A stretch of DNA of 64,000 nucleotides. Source: Bacteroidota bacterium (GTDB taxonomy: Bacteria > Bacteroidota > Bacteroidia > 2-12-FULL-35-15). Position numbers and translations under genes: made by a program. How positions within the stretch are numbered: position 1 is the stretch's first letter; the number at the start of each line of letters is the position of its first letter. The notes under the pieces are model-generated. The model ran no database searches. It was not told where the DNA came from and saw only the letters and a program-made list of their open reading frames with translations. Positions 37,998-46,100 of the stretch are shown here, in pieces. Location: assembly GCA_025963715.1 (NCBI GenBank), contig JAOQAG010000050.1, positions 62,001 through 126,000 on the forward strand. Reading direction: 5' to 3'.

Positions 37998-40625
37998 TTA
38001 TTTATCCAGCAGCCTCAAACTTTTTTGCAGGTCCAATCCTTTTCCAAGAACGGGTGCAAACAGATCCGGCTTTTTTTCGATGCGTTTGAGGGCGTTAAAA
38101 ATGTTAAAATCCTGCGGGCGCAAGCCATATTTCATTTCTTTCCATTCCAGCGGCATGGATACGGTGGCGCCTTCTTTAGGACGTAAGCTGTATACACAGG
38201 AAATGGTTTGTCCTTTGCGGTTTTGGAGATGATCGAGGTAGATCATTTTATTTCCTCTTTTTTTCAGATTCCTTTCCAGGCTGGTAAAACCGGGTAGCTG
38301 TTCCTGCGCCATCATGCAGATCAGGTGTGCAAAATCCTTAAGCTGATCGTAAGTATATTTTTTTTGCGCAGGTACATATACGTGAATACCGGTGGCGCCC
38401 GATGTTTTACAATAACTTTCAATTCCCGCTTTTTTGAACAGCTCATGGATCACGTTTGCTGTTTCGATCACCTGCTCAAACGTGTTTTTGTCGGAAGGAT
38501 CGATATCGATGATAAGATAATCCGGATTATTTAATTTTTGAATGGTGGAATGCCATGGATTGATCTCGATGCAGCCAAGATTATTGAGATACGTAAGTGT
38601 TGCCTGGTTGTTGCAAAGGATATAATCAATGTCTTTATTGGCAGATTCTGAAAATATTTTTTTGCTTTTTACCCAACCAGGCGCTTCATCTCCGGCATCT
38701 TTGTGGAAAAAGCCGTTATCTTTTATGCCATTGGGATTTCGCTTGAGCGATTGCGGACGATCTTTCAAAAAAGGCAGGATGTATTTTGAAATGCTGATGT
38801 AATAATTGATCACATCGCCTTTTGTAACATTGTCATCCGGGAAAAAGACTTTGTTAAGATTAGTGGTTTTTACTTTTATTTTTCCGGATGAAATTGTTTT
38901 TTCGTTTTCTAATTCTGTTTTTTGTACCGTTTTTTTCTTTACTGTTACAGTTTTAGCAGCGTTTTTTCTTACTGCTTTTTTTACCGGTTTTATCGCTTTC
39001 ATGGTTACTTCTTTTGCTTTTTTATCATCGCGTAATCTCAAAAAAATAGGATGGCGCAAATGCCCGTCGTTTGTCCATTCTGTATATTTTATCTCACATA
39101 CCAGCACCGGTTTTACCCATGTTGCGGGCATGTTGGTACTGATCCGCTCATCAAAAGGAGATTCTTTTTGGATGAGCGGCTGTAACATTTTATTCATCCC
39201 GGCTAAATTTATGGAAGTAAAGCCGGAGCCGGTATGACCGACGTACCTTAGTTTTCCGTTATCGTATACACCTAAAATTAACGCGCCAAAATGTTTGCGT
39301 GAACCTGTAGGCTCGGTATAACCGGCAATAATTGCTTCGAGTGTTTTATGATGTTTGATCTTGAGCCAGTCGGTGGTCCGTAAACCCGGTACATACAGCG
39401 AATTTGCCTTTTTTGCAATGATCCCTTCCAGGTCTGATCTCAGTGCCGTTTCAAAAAATTGTTTCCCTTTTTCTTTGATGTGATCGGAATACAGGATGAC
39501 GGAATTTTTTTTAAGAGAAGAAACTAATTGCTTTAATAATTTTTTTCGCGTGATGAGTGGAAGATCGCATGTACTTTCTCCGTTGATGGAAAGAATATCA
39601 AATACACAATATTTTATTTCATGATCACTGTCGTTAAGGTAATGCTGTAATAGCTGAAAATCGGATTTCCCGTTTTCATCCACGATCACCACTTCACCGT
39701 CAAGGATAGCAGGAATGTTGATCTCTTTTAAGGCATCTACCACAAGAGGGTATGTACTATTGAATACATTTCCATTACGGGAATACAGCAGTACATCGTC
39801 CTGGTTAATTTCGGCAATAGCGCGGTACCCGTCCCATTTTATTTCGTAGATCCAGCCTTTATCGTCGAAAGGCCGATCGGTTTCCCCTGCCAGCATCGGA
39901 ACAATATAATCATCCAGTTTCCTGGTACCTTTTGCGGGGTATTGCCGATGTTTTTTAGGTTTTGCAGCGCGATCACCTTCCTCATCTTCCTCTGCTGATC
40001 TCGTCGGTTTTGTTACTTTGTTTTTTGATTTGGGTTTAGGTGCCGACTTGTTATTTTTCAGCAGCCATTTATTGATCGGCGAATTTTTAGGCGTGTGTTC
40101 TTCGCTGTTGTATTGTTCCTGAACGGCGTATTGATCGTTGTGTTTGATGAGTAGCCAGGCATTTTCCTGTTTCCCTTTTAATTTCACAAGTGCAAATTCA
40201 CCTTTTAATTTTTTGCCATGCAAGCGGAATTTTAAATTACCGGCATGCAAGCCTGCGCGGAGTTTTTTTTCTGCTTCTTTTTTTTCAGAATTGTCGATGT
40301 CGGAAAATTCGCCTTCATCCCAGATCTCGACAATGCCAGCGCCGTAATTTCCTTCCGGGATGACTCCTGTAAATGTGCGGTAATTATACGGATGATCTTC
40401 CACCATCATGGCCAGGCGCTTGTCTGCCGGATTTAAAGACGGACCTTTTGGCACCGCCCAGCTTTTTAAAACGCCGTTAACCTCCAGTCTGAAATCATAG
40501 TGCAGATGTGATGCTTTGTGGCGTTGAATAACAAACCTAAGTCCTGATTTTGATTTCGCTGATTTCCCGGAAGGTTCGGGCGTATCTTTAAAATTTCTTT
40601 TTTTATTGTAGGCCGTTAAACTCAT
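37998..40625 (-). CDS. ligD: Multifunctional NHEJ DNA ligase LigD (PE-Lig-Pol)
   Basis: 875 residues with three domains. The 3'-phosphoesterase comes first (residues 30-190; HLHYDFRLE with His42 and Asp44, EDHP with His78). The ATP-dependent ligase is central (about 240-530; nucleophile Lys263 in EIKWDGYR, motif IV EGIIAKKA). The primase-like polymerase is last (about 585-875; metal Asp707/Asp709 in DIDPSD, SGATGIHVYVP, Asp798). A lysine-rich linker joins Lig and Pol. With Ku it joins double-strand breaks after end trimming and fill-in. Its ATG overlaps the ku stop by one base. Confidence 0.96.
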   Translation of the reverse strand: MSLTAYNKKRNFKDTPEPSGKSAKSKSGLRFVIQRHKASHLHYDFRLEVNGVLKSWAVPKGPSLNPADKRLAMMVEDHPYNYRTFTGVIPEGNYGAGIVEIWDEGEFSDIDNSEKKEAEKKLRAGLHAGNLKFRLHGKKLKGEFALVKLKGKQENAWLLIKHNDQYAVQEQYNSEEHTPKNSPINKWLLKNNKSAPKPKSKNKVTKPTRSAEEDEEGDRAAKPKKHRQYPAKGTRKLDDYIVPMLAGETDRPFDDKGWIYEIKWDGYRAIAEINQDDVLLYSRNGNVFNSTYPLVVDALKEINIPAILDGEVVIVDENGKSDFQLLQHYLNDSDHEIKYCVFDILSINGESTCDLPLITRKKLLKQLVSSLKKNSVILYSDHIKEKGKQFFETALRSDLEGIIAKKANSLYVPGLRTTDWLKIKHHKTLEAIIAGYTEPTGSRKHFGALILGVYDNGKLRYVGHTGSGFTSINLAGMNKMLQPLIQKESPFDERISTNMPATWVKPVLVCEIKYTEWTNDGHLRHPIFLRLRDDKKAKEVTMKAIKPVKKAVRKNAAKTVTVKKKTVQKTELENEKTISSGKIKVKTTNLNKVFFPDDNVTKGDVINYYISISKYILPFLKDRPQSLKRNPNGIKDNGFFHKDAGDEAPGWVKSKKIFSESANKDIDYILCNNQATLTYLNNLGCIEINPWHSTIQKLNNPDYLIIDIDPSDKNTFEQVIETANVIHELFKKAGIESYCKTSGATGIHVYVPAQKKYTYDQLKDFAHLICMMAQEQLPGFTSLERNLKKRGNKMIYLDHLQNRKGQTISCVYSLRPKEGATVSMPLEWKEMKYGLRPQDFNIFNALKRIEKKPDLFAPVLGKGLDLQKSLRLLDK

Positions 40626-41404
40626 CAGGAAGCTTTTTTACTTTTAGTAACAAGACTGGCTTTTAACTGGTCCATTAAATTTTTTGCTTTGCTGTGCACC
40701 ACTCTCATTTTGGGTTCTTTGGTTTTAATGCCTTTTGCTTTTGCTTTGATCATTTTCATGAGATCGCCTGAGTAGGTATCTTTGTATTGTGTGATGTTAA
40801 ATTTTCCTGAAAGCTGATCGATCAGCGAAATCGCCATTTTTAGCTCATTGGATTTAATTGTTGCTTTTGCCGGTAAGGAAAGATCGGCAGGGTTGCGGAT
40901 CTCTTCCTCGAAACGGATACGATTGAGAATGATCACTTTTTCATTTGCTTTTAAGATGGCCAGACTTTCTTTATTGCGCATCACAAATGTGGCAATTCCC
41001 GCTTTTTTTGTTTTTAGTAATGCTTCTCTTAACAAAGCGTAGGCCCGCGCTCCAGACTTTTCCGGCTCCAGGTAATAAGGAGTTTCGTAATAAATGCTTT
41101 CTATTTCTTGTTCATTTACAAAATCGGTGATCTCAATTGTTTTGGTTTTTTTTGCAGATGCCGATTCAAAATCCTGATCTGTTAGCACCACATATTCATC
41201 GTTAGGCATTTTGTATCCTTTTACAATGTTTTCCCATTTTACTTCCTTGCCTGTTTTTTCGTTCACGCGTTTAAAATGAATATTTGCATGATCTTTTTTA
41301 TCCAGCATATCAAGATCCAACGTGCTGTTTTCTGTTGCACTGTATAGTTTTACGGGAATATTAACCAGCCCGAATCCGATTGCTCCTGTCCAAATAGGTC
41401 TCAT
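40625..41404 (-). CDS. ku: Ku homodimeric DNA-end-binding protein
   Basis: 259 residues, normal for bacterial Ku. It forms a ring on broken DNA ends and recruits Lig[21 protein letters not shown] is the family start. The core beta-barrel and arm follow ([40 protein letters not shown]). The C-terminal tail is lysine-rich, as in other bacterial Ku proteins. The TGA stop overlaps the ligD start (TGATG). Confidence 0.97.
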   Translation of the reverse strand: MRPIWTGAIGFGLVNIPVKLYSATENSTLDLDMLDKKDHANIHFKRVNEKTGKEVKWENIVKGYKMPNDEYVVLTDQDFESASAKKTKTIEITDFVNEQEIESIYYETPYYLEPEKSGARAYALLREALLKTKKAGIATFVMRNKESLAILKANEKVIILNRIRFEEEIRNPADLSLPAKATIKSNELKMAISLIDQLSGKFNITQYKDTYSGDLMKMIKAKAKGIKTKEPKMRVVHSKAKNLMDQLKASLVTKSKKAS

Positions 41405-41962
41405 AATTTTTTTATTAGCATTTATTAAAAAAATATGCCTTTTATAAGTTCAAGGTTTAAAAGTTTAAAGTTGCAGAATCCACTCTACACTTATTTTTTT
41501 CAATGTTTTAAAAACATTAGCTGTCAGTTTTTTTGTTTTTTGCTGCAGGAGTCCTTCGGATAAAGGCGCAGAGTTCGCGAAGCGTTTAACTTATTCTACA
41601 AATGGTTCGTAAATTCCACATAATTGAATTGTTTTTATGGATAATACAGCTGGCATATTGTTTTAATCTACATTAACAGAGTTTTGCGCTGAAGGAAATT
41701 ATTTAAAGAGAAATCTGAAATTAAAATTCCGCATCTGATTAGTTTTAGAACTAAAAAGAGAAAAGCCAAACGAAAATAAACCTCCGTTGAAAAGCGGAGG
41801 TTTATTATATTTAGGGGGCCATCCGTTTTTTTTCTTTTATTTCAAGCGATTTTATGATAGGGTGTTTTTCACGTAGTCGGTCAGTGATATTACGGGTATC
41901 AATTATTTTGATGGTTTTGTTTATTGGTTGATGTTTGCAGAAACCAATTAAAACTTATAACT
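41405..41962. other. 558-base intergenic region with a shorter AAAGTT repeat
   Basis: No convincing gene. 41446-41474 carries an AAGTTCAAGGTTTAAAAGTT repeat related to copies elsewhere in the window. 41521-41600 contains GC patches similar to the 'gcgcagagttcgcg' type of Bacteroidota intergenic repeat. 41775-41806 is a hairpin listed separately. No clear promoter for the gene at 41963 was found. Confidence 0.5.
41775..41806. terminator. Orphan terminator-like hairpin
   Basis: AATAAACCTCCG (41775-41786) pairs perfectly with CGGAGGTTTATT (41795-41806) over an 8-base loop. It has an A/T tail on both sides. No gene ends nearby on either strand, so it may terminate an unseen small RNA or act as a leader structure for the gene at 41963. 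Confidence 0.6.
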
Positions 41963-42778
41963 ATGAAAGCAGAAAACATAATTGTTGGAACAGAACGCAC
42001 TGTCTATCTCGACTGTACAGATGTTAATCACGTTATTGGCTACCAGGCTATTACAAATTTTAATTCTTATTTCAGACATAGAACAGGTAGTCGTTTAAAT
42101 CTATTATTGGATAAGATCAGCGAATCAGACGTTCAGATTTTATATGATGAGGCATTTCAATTAGCAAAAGTAGCTAAGGCAATAGATTTTTTAACATGCC
42201 TGAAAGTAACTTTTGGTGTGGATAGTCAGACTAATCAAGTTAAGGCTATTTATAGTGGGGTTTTTCTAACATACGATGAATCTTATTATGATGCATCGGC
42301 GAATGAAATTGCAAGATTTATATATGGAGGAGAAGGGGCAAAACATATAATATTTAACGGAGGATTAATAGGATATGTTGGAAATGATCCAACTGATGGC
42401 TATCATAATGATATTTATGTATCTGATTTGGGAGATGGAAAATTTCGTCCAACTAAACACGGAATTACCATAGATGATGATGTTGAATCACATATTTTTT
42501 CTTTCCAAGAAGTTTTCGCATTTTTTAAAATCAATAAGCTTTCTGAAATTTATTTATATAATGCGACAAGATCTGTAAATAAAAGAATAAAACATGGCTT
42601 ATTATTTACTCCTGTTGATTTACTATTGGATCCGGAAATTACTTTGTCTCTCCCATTTTTTGGAATAAATGCACTAACACCCCAGATAGCAGAAGGGTTT
42701 ATTGTTGGAGATTATGCTAATTTATCGCATTTGTGTCCACCTAGTTGTGATAAAGCTTTTATTTTTCTAATGGGTTAA
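41963..42778 (+). CDS. Hypothetical protein, AT-rich gene
   Basis: 271 residues from ATG 41963; a TTG at 41924 would add 13 residues that look like untranslated sequence. No signal peptide or membrane segment, so it is probably cytoplasmic. Visible features: acidic clusters (GITIDDDVESH), an aromatic/Gly-rich central part (IIFNGGLIGYVGND, TDGYHNDIYVSD) and a C-terminal CPPSCD. I do not recognise the family. The gene is visibly more AT-rich than those around it and precedes a 7-TM protein by 33 bases on the same strand. Confidence 0.7.
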   Translation: MKAENIIVGTERTVYLDCTDVNHVIGYQAITNFNSYFRHRTGSRLNLLLDKISESDVQILYDEAFQLAKVAKAIDFLTCLKVTFGVDSQTNQVKAIYSGVFLTYDESYYDASANEIARFIYGGEGAKHIIFNGGLIGYVGNDPTDGYHNDIYVSDLGDGKFRPTKHGITIDDDVESHIFSFQEVFAFFKINKLSEIYLYNATRSVNKRIKHGLLFTPVDLLLDPEITLSLPFFGINALTPQIAEGFIVGDYANLSHLCPPSCDKAFIFLMG

Positions 42779-42811
42779 ATTTTATATATTTATAATACTA
42801 TTTACTTTATA

Positions 42812-43498
42812 GTGTTTAAGTATATGCTTCAAATCATCAATGAATGTCTTAGTTTAATATTTGTATTGTCTGCTGGGATTTATTCCAGCAGATATATGAA
42901 TAAATTTTATCGGACACTATTTATACAGGTAATCATTTGGGTTGTTTTTTATTTGTTTTCGTATGTTGTCACAGGGATTCAAAAGTATCAGCATATTGAA
43001 CATTTGAATGATCATTGGGTTATGAATATCCATATATTTTTTGAAACGTTTTTATTATCTCTTGCAGCCTATTTCTATTTTTCAAATAAAAAGATAAAAA
43101 ATTTAATAATGTTACTTTTTTTGTTTTTTTCCTTGTTTTATTGTTTTCGATTTGTTTTGAATGGAATTATGGAATTTGATGGTTATGTGGTGGTAGTTGA
43201 AAGTATGTGCGTTACTACAATGTATTTATTAATAATGTACCAATCTTTTTCTGGAAATAATACTAATATTATTGAATCTGTTGAGTTTTGGGCTTGTATT
43301 GGCATTGTTATATACTTTTCCTGTTGTGTCCCTTACTTCGGATTGTTTAATTATTTAAACATCCATTATCTTAAATTAAGTGCTTTTTTGTATCATGTTA
43401 TTACAGATGTTTTGGCAAATGTGCGTTACTTTTCACTTGCTTTAGCATTTTGGTTAATTCGTAGAAAGCAAATTAATCTTCCATATAAATCAGTATGA
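42812..43498 (+). CDS. Seven-TM membrane protein, probable sensor partner
   Basis: 228 residues from GTG 42812; an ATG at 42824 would give a protein 4 residues shorter. About seven hydrophobic helices (for example IFVLSAGIYSS, LFIQVIIWVVFYLFSYVV, FWACIGIVIYFSCCVPYFGL) cover almost the whole chain, and there is no soluble domain. The DNA is extremely AT-rich (8 G+C in the 60 bases 43081-43140). It overlaps the histidine-kinase gene by 4 bases (ATGA), so the two are likely made together. A sensing role is inferred from this coupling because the kinase has no sensor domain of its own. Confidence 0.75.
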   Translation: MFKYMLQIINECLSLIFVLSAGIYSSRYMNKFYRTLFIQVIIWVVFYLFSYVVTGIQKYQHIEHLNDHWVMNIHIFFETFLLSLAAYFYFSNKKIKNLIMLLFLFFSLFYCFRFVLNGIMEFDGYVVVVESMCVTTMYLLIMYQSFSGNNTNIIESVEFWACIGIVIYFSCCVPYFGLFNYLNIHYLKLSAFLYHVITDVLANVRYFSLALAFWLIRRKQINLPYKSV

Positions 43499-44295
43499 TG
43501 GTTGATAAAGACATCGTCCTCGCCGTCATCTCCTCGACACTCCTTATTTTATTGCTCGTTGCAGTGATCGTGATCGTGTTTTTTATTTCGGGAAAACAAC
43601 GTGTAAAACAACAAATGGAACTGGCCGAAACCAAGATCTCTTTTGAGCGCGAATTGCGCCAGGTGGAAACCGAAGTAAGCGAGCACATTTTAGGACAATT
43701 TGCACAGGAATTGCATGATAATATCGGGCAACTGCTTACCGCGATGCACATCCAGATCGAAAATCAAAAATTGGATCATCCCGAATTAGCAGAAGGTTTT
43801 ATCCCCACCGAAATTTACCTGAGTGAAGTCACACAACAACTGCGCTTGCTTAGTCGTACGCTTAACAATGATTACATCGGGCACATCGGGTTATTTGCGG
43901 CTTTACAAATGGAAGCCGACCGCCTCCGCAAATTAAAACGTTTCCAGGTACATTTGTCCTTGCCGCCGGAACCTTCCAGCCTGAATAAAAATCAGGAACT
44001 GATGTTGTTTCGTATTTTTCAGGAAATTGCTCAAAATGTACTGCGCCATTCCGCTGCTGCGAATTTATACATCACCATCAGCAATAAAAATGGAGCATTT
44101 CAATTGACCGTGCTGGATGATGGAAAAGGTTTTTTACAGGGAGAAACTCTTCAGTCAGCAAAAGCTTCGGGTTTGCGAAATATTGTAAAAAGGGCTGCAC
44201 TGGCGGGATTGGAATGCAAGATCAAATCATCGCCCGGGAACGGATGTGTCATTCAATTGAAAAAAGAATCAAATGGAGCGAACCATGACAGCTGA
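43495..44295 (+). CDS. NarL-type (HisKA_3) sensor histidine kinase
   Basis: 266 residues. One N-terminal membrane helix (about 9-31) leads into a short coiled coil and the dimerisation/phospho-acceptor helix QELHDNIGQLLTAM (His74). The HATPase domain has the N box EIAQNVLRHS (Asn181), G1 LDDGKGF and a G2-like ASGLRNI. It has no recognisable input domain. The start overlaps the 7-TM gene, and the end overlaps the response-regulator gene by up to 23 bases, a tight signalling operon. Confidence 0.92.
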   Translation: MMVDKDIVLAVISSTLLILLLVAVIVIVFFISGKQRVKQQMELAETKISFERELRQVETEVSEHILGQFAQELHDNIGQLLTAMHIQIENQKLDHPELAEGFIPTEIYLSEVTQQLRLLSRTLNNDYIGHIGLFAALQMEADRLRKLKRFQVHLSLPPEPSSLNKNQELMLFRIFQEIAQNVLRHSAAANLYITISNKNGAFQLTVLDDGKGFLQGETLQSAKASGLRNIVKRAALAGLECKIKSSPGNGCVIQLKKESNGANHDS

Positions 44296-44956
44296 AAAAA
44301 AGAAAAACATTGTTTTGGTCGATGACCACGTGATCATCCGCAATGGCTTGAAAGAACTGATTGAAAAGATCGGCCCATATAAAATTTCGGCCCAGTTTGA
44401 TAATGGGATTTCATTGCTGGAAGCACTTCCTTTAAAACCACTGCCGGATCTCATTATTATGGACCTAAGCATGCCGGAAATGAATGGCGATAGAGTAATG
44501 GAGCTGCTGGTGGAAAAACAAATAAAAATTCCCGTATTGATCCTTACTTTAAATGAAAATGAAGAATTGATCATTAAACTTTTTCGTTTGGGAGTACGCG
44601 GATATTTGCAAAAAAATTGCACGGCAAACGTCCTGAAAGAAGCATTATTGGAGATCTTTGAAAAAGGATATTATCACAACGAATTTTTGACTTATTCGCT
44701 ACAAACCAACCAGGCTGCGGCTAAAAAAAGCGAACGGGAAATTGTTTTAGAGCAATTTTCTCCGCGTGAAAAAGAATTTTTAAAACTGGTCTGCAACGAA
44801 AAAGAATATACCTATGAACAAATTGCAGATAAAATGACAGTGCATCCGCGCACGGTGGATGGTTACAGGGAATCCGTATTTGAAAAATTCGGGATTAAAT
44901 CCAAAACAGGATTGGTGTTGTTTGTGTTAAAGCATAATCTGCTGGAGCTTTTATGA
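44273..44956 (+). CDS. NarL/FixJ-family response regulator
   Basis: 227 residues from ATG 44273; ATG 44285 is equally possible. The receiver domain shows the acidic pair D17/D18 (VLVDDHV), the phosphorylation site D64 (IIMDLSMPEMNG), T92 and K114 (YLQKNC). The C-terminal LuxR-type helix-turn-helix covers about residues 160-227 (FSPREKEFLKLVCNEKEYTY, HPRTVDGYRESVFEKFGI). It is the partner of the kinase just upstream. Its targets are not visible; the AT-rich genes before it are candidates. Confidence 0.94.
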   Translation: MERTMTAEKKKNIVLVDDHVIIRNGLKELIEKIGPYKISAQFDNGISLLEALPLKPLPDLIIMDLSMPEMNGDRVMELLVEKQIKIPVLILTLNENEELIIKLFRLGVRGYLQKNCTANVLKEALLEIFEKGYYHNEFLTYSLQTNQAAAKKSEREIVLEQFSPREKEFLKLVCNEKEYTYEQIADKMTVHPRTVDGYRESVFEKFGIKSKTGLVLFVLKHNLLELL

Positions 44957-45589
44957 TTATTTTTTTCTGACAATAAAAATCAAATGAATAGAAGGAGTCT
45001 CGTCTGGCTTTTGAAAAGGTTTTCGTATAATTTCCACTTCTTCAAAATCTGCATTTTTAAGCATTTCCCTCAATTCCTGTTCGCTGTAATAATAAACATA
45101 CGAGCTGTCGCCGCTGCTCCCTTTTTCAAATCCAGATCTTTCATAATCGCCTTCAATGGTGCTGAAATAGATAATCCCGTTGTTGTTTAATAATCCGGCG
45201 CTGTCTTTTAATAATTTGGCACAATCCGTTTTTGATAAATAAGGGATACAAAATCCGCACATGATCGCATCAAATCCCGGAGCTAAACGATCAATCCCTC
45301 TGCAATCCATTACTCTGAAATTTGCTGCCGGATTGTTTTCTTTTGCCAGTGCGATCATATTGGGAGCAACATCAATCGCTTCGATCTTAAAATCAGGGCG
45401 CTTTGCCAACAGGTATTTTGTAATGTTTCCCGGGCCGCAGCCAATTTCAAAAATAGCAGCTTCGCGTTTACTGATCAATTCGCAAAACCGGTCATACGTA
45501 TCATTGTACAGATCAAAATCCATGAATTTTTCCTGGTACAAGGCCGCTACTTTGTTCCAGGTTTGAAAGGTGATTTTGTAATTGTCCAT
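44957..45589 (-). CDS. Class I SAM-dependent methyltransferase
   Basis: 210 residues from the ATG at 45589 (MDNYKITFQTWNKVAALYQE); an upstream extension to 45676 would run through a terminator-like hairpin and is rejected. Rossmann-fold motifs: IFEIGCGPGNITKYLL (motif I), EAIDVAPNMIALAK (acidic ribose loop), RVMDCRGI and FDAIMCGFCIPYLSK. It methylates a small molecule or protein that the sequence does not reveal. It is convergent with the response regulator, and the two stop codons directly abut with no bases between. Confidence 0.85.
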   Translation of the reverse strand: MDNYKITFQTWNKVAALYQEKFMDFDLYNDTYDRFCELISKREAAIFEIGCGPGNITKYLLAKRPDFKIEAIDVAPNMIALAKENNPAANFRVMDCRGIDRLAPGFDAIMCGFCIPYLSKTDCAKLLKDSAGLLNNNGIIYFSTIEGDYERSGFEKGSSGDSSYVYYYSEQELREMLKNADFEEVEIIRKPFQKPDETPSIHLIFIVRKK

Positions 45590-45627
45590 CCGATCATATA
45601 ATTTAAAAGCAAATTTTGATAAAAAAC

Positions 45628-45653
45628 AAAAGCCCTGCAAATGCAAGGCTTTT
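45628..45653 (-). terminator. Terminator-like hairpin upstream of the methyltransferase gene
   Basis: AAAAGCC and TGC pair with GCA and GGCTTTT, with one C/A mismatch. Read on the minus strand it is followed by a T-rich run (45618-45627). It lies directly after the possible tRNA relic (45656-45690). Confidence 0.5.
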
Positions 45654-45655
45654 AA

Positions 45656-45690
45656 TTTTGTGGAGGATACAGGCAAAAAATCGAACCGTA
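45656..45690 (-). pseudogene. Possible degenerate tRNA 3' end
   Basis: Read on the minus strand this ends in GTATCCTCCACA with GGTTCGA upstream, the look of a T-arm plus acceptor 3' strand. Six extra bases disrupt the T-stem and no 5' half can be folded. A terminator-like hairpin follows it. It could also be chance or an old attachment-site fragment. Confidence 0.25.
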
Positions 45691-45746
45691 TTATTGAATT
45701 TCCTGAAGCAGAACTCCTTCGTCGTTCGCTTCAGACCACTAAAGCG

Positions 45747-45777
45747 AAAAACCCCGACCGGTCAGGTCAGGGTTTTT
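45747..45777 (-). terminator. Terminator of tRNA-Arg
   Basis: AAAAACCCCGACC (45747-45759) pairs with GGTCAGGGTTTTT (45765-45777), with one mismatch and a 5-base loop. On the minus strand it ends in a T-run 10 bases after the tRNA. Confidence 0.75.
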
Positions 45778-45786
45778 CTGCTTTTG

Positions 45787-45860
45787 TGGTCCCGAGAGGG
45801 GTCGAACCTCCAACCTACGGCTTCGGAAACCGGCACTCTATCCAGTTGAGCTACGGAACC
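45787..45860 (-). tRNA. tRNA-Arg (anticodon CCG)
   Basis: The minus strand folds as a cloverleaf. The acceptor is GGTTCCG with CGGGACC plus discriminator A; the D-arm is GCTC/GAGT; the anticodon loop TTCCGAA holds CCG (reads codon CGG); the T-arm is GGAGG-TTCGACC-CCTCT. One C/T mismatch tops the anticodon stem. CCA is not encoded. Confidence 0.93.
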
Positions 45861-45869
45861 AAACGGCTG

Positions 45870-45877
45870 CAAAGATA
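45870..45877 (-). promoter_or_regulatory. -7 box of the tRNA-Arg promoter
   Basis: On the minus strand TATCTTTG is an exact TAnnTTTG match, about 10 bases before the first tRNA base, the distance expected for a short-leader tRNA transcript. No clear upstream TTTG was found. Confidence 0.55.
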
Positions 45878-46057
45878 TTAATTAAGCGATATTATTTTTG
45901 AATACTTGCGAATAAATATTCGCCCGGCCCGGCAAATTCCGATTTTTACGAATTAATAAAGACCTTTTATTCCCTTTTTACCTGCTTTTGAAACCTTTGC
46001 TGAGAAAAGCAGGCATTTCAACTTTTTTTTTAATTCATGCAATAAAATCAGTATTTT

Positions 46058-46065
46058 TATGTTTG
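46058..46065 (+). promoter_or_regulatory. Possible -7 box of porZ
   Basis: TATGTTTG is an exact TAnnTTTG match about 35 bases before the ATG at 46101. If used, transcription would begin downstream of the ATG at 46059, supporting 46101 as the start. No good -33 element was seen. Confidence 0.35.
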
Positions 46066-46100
46066 CTAAAAAGCGTTTAATCCATTTATATTTACGGTTC

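Noticed and set aside
41924-41962. TTG start extending the unknown AT-rich gene by 13 residues
   Set aside because: ATG at 41963 has a normal A-rich leader, and the extension has no protein-like features.
45590-45676. N-terminal extension of the methyltransferase to 45676
   Set aside because: It crosses a terminator-like hairpin; the ATG at 45589 starts the conserved region.
45582-45881. A plus-strand ORF through the tRNA-Arg region with VPRGVEPPTYGFG
   Set aside because: This is the well-known false translation of a tRNA complement; the tRNA fold is clear.
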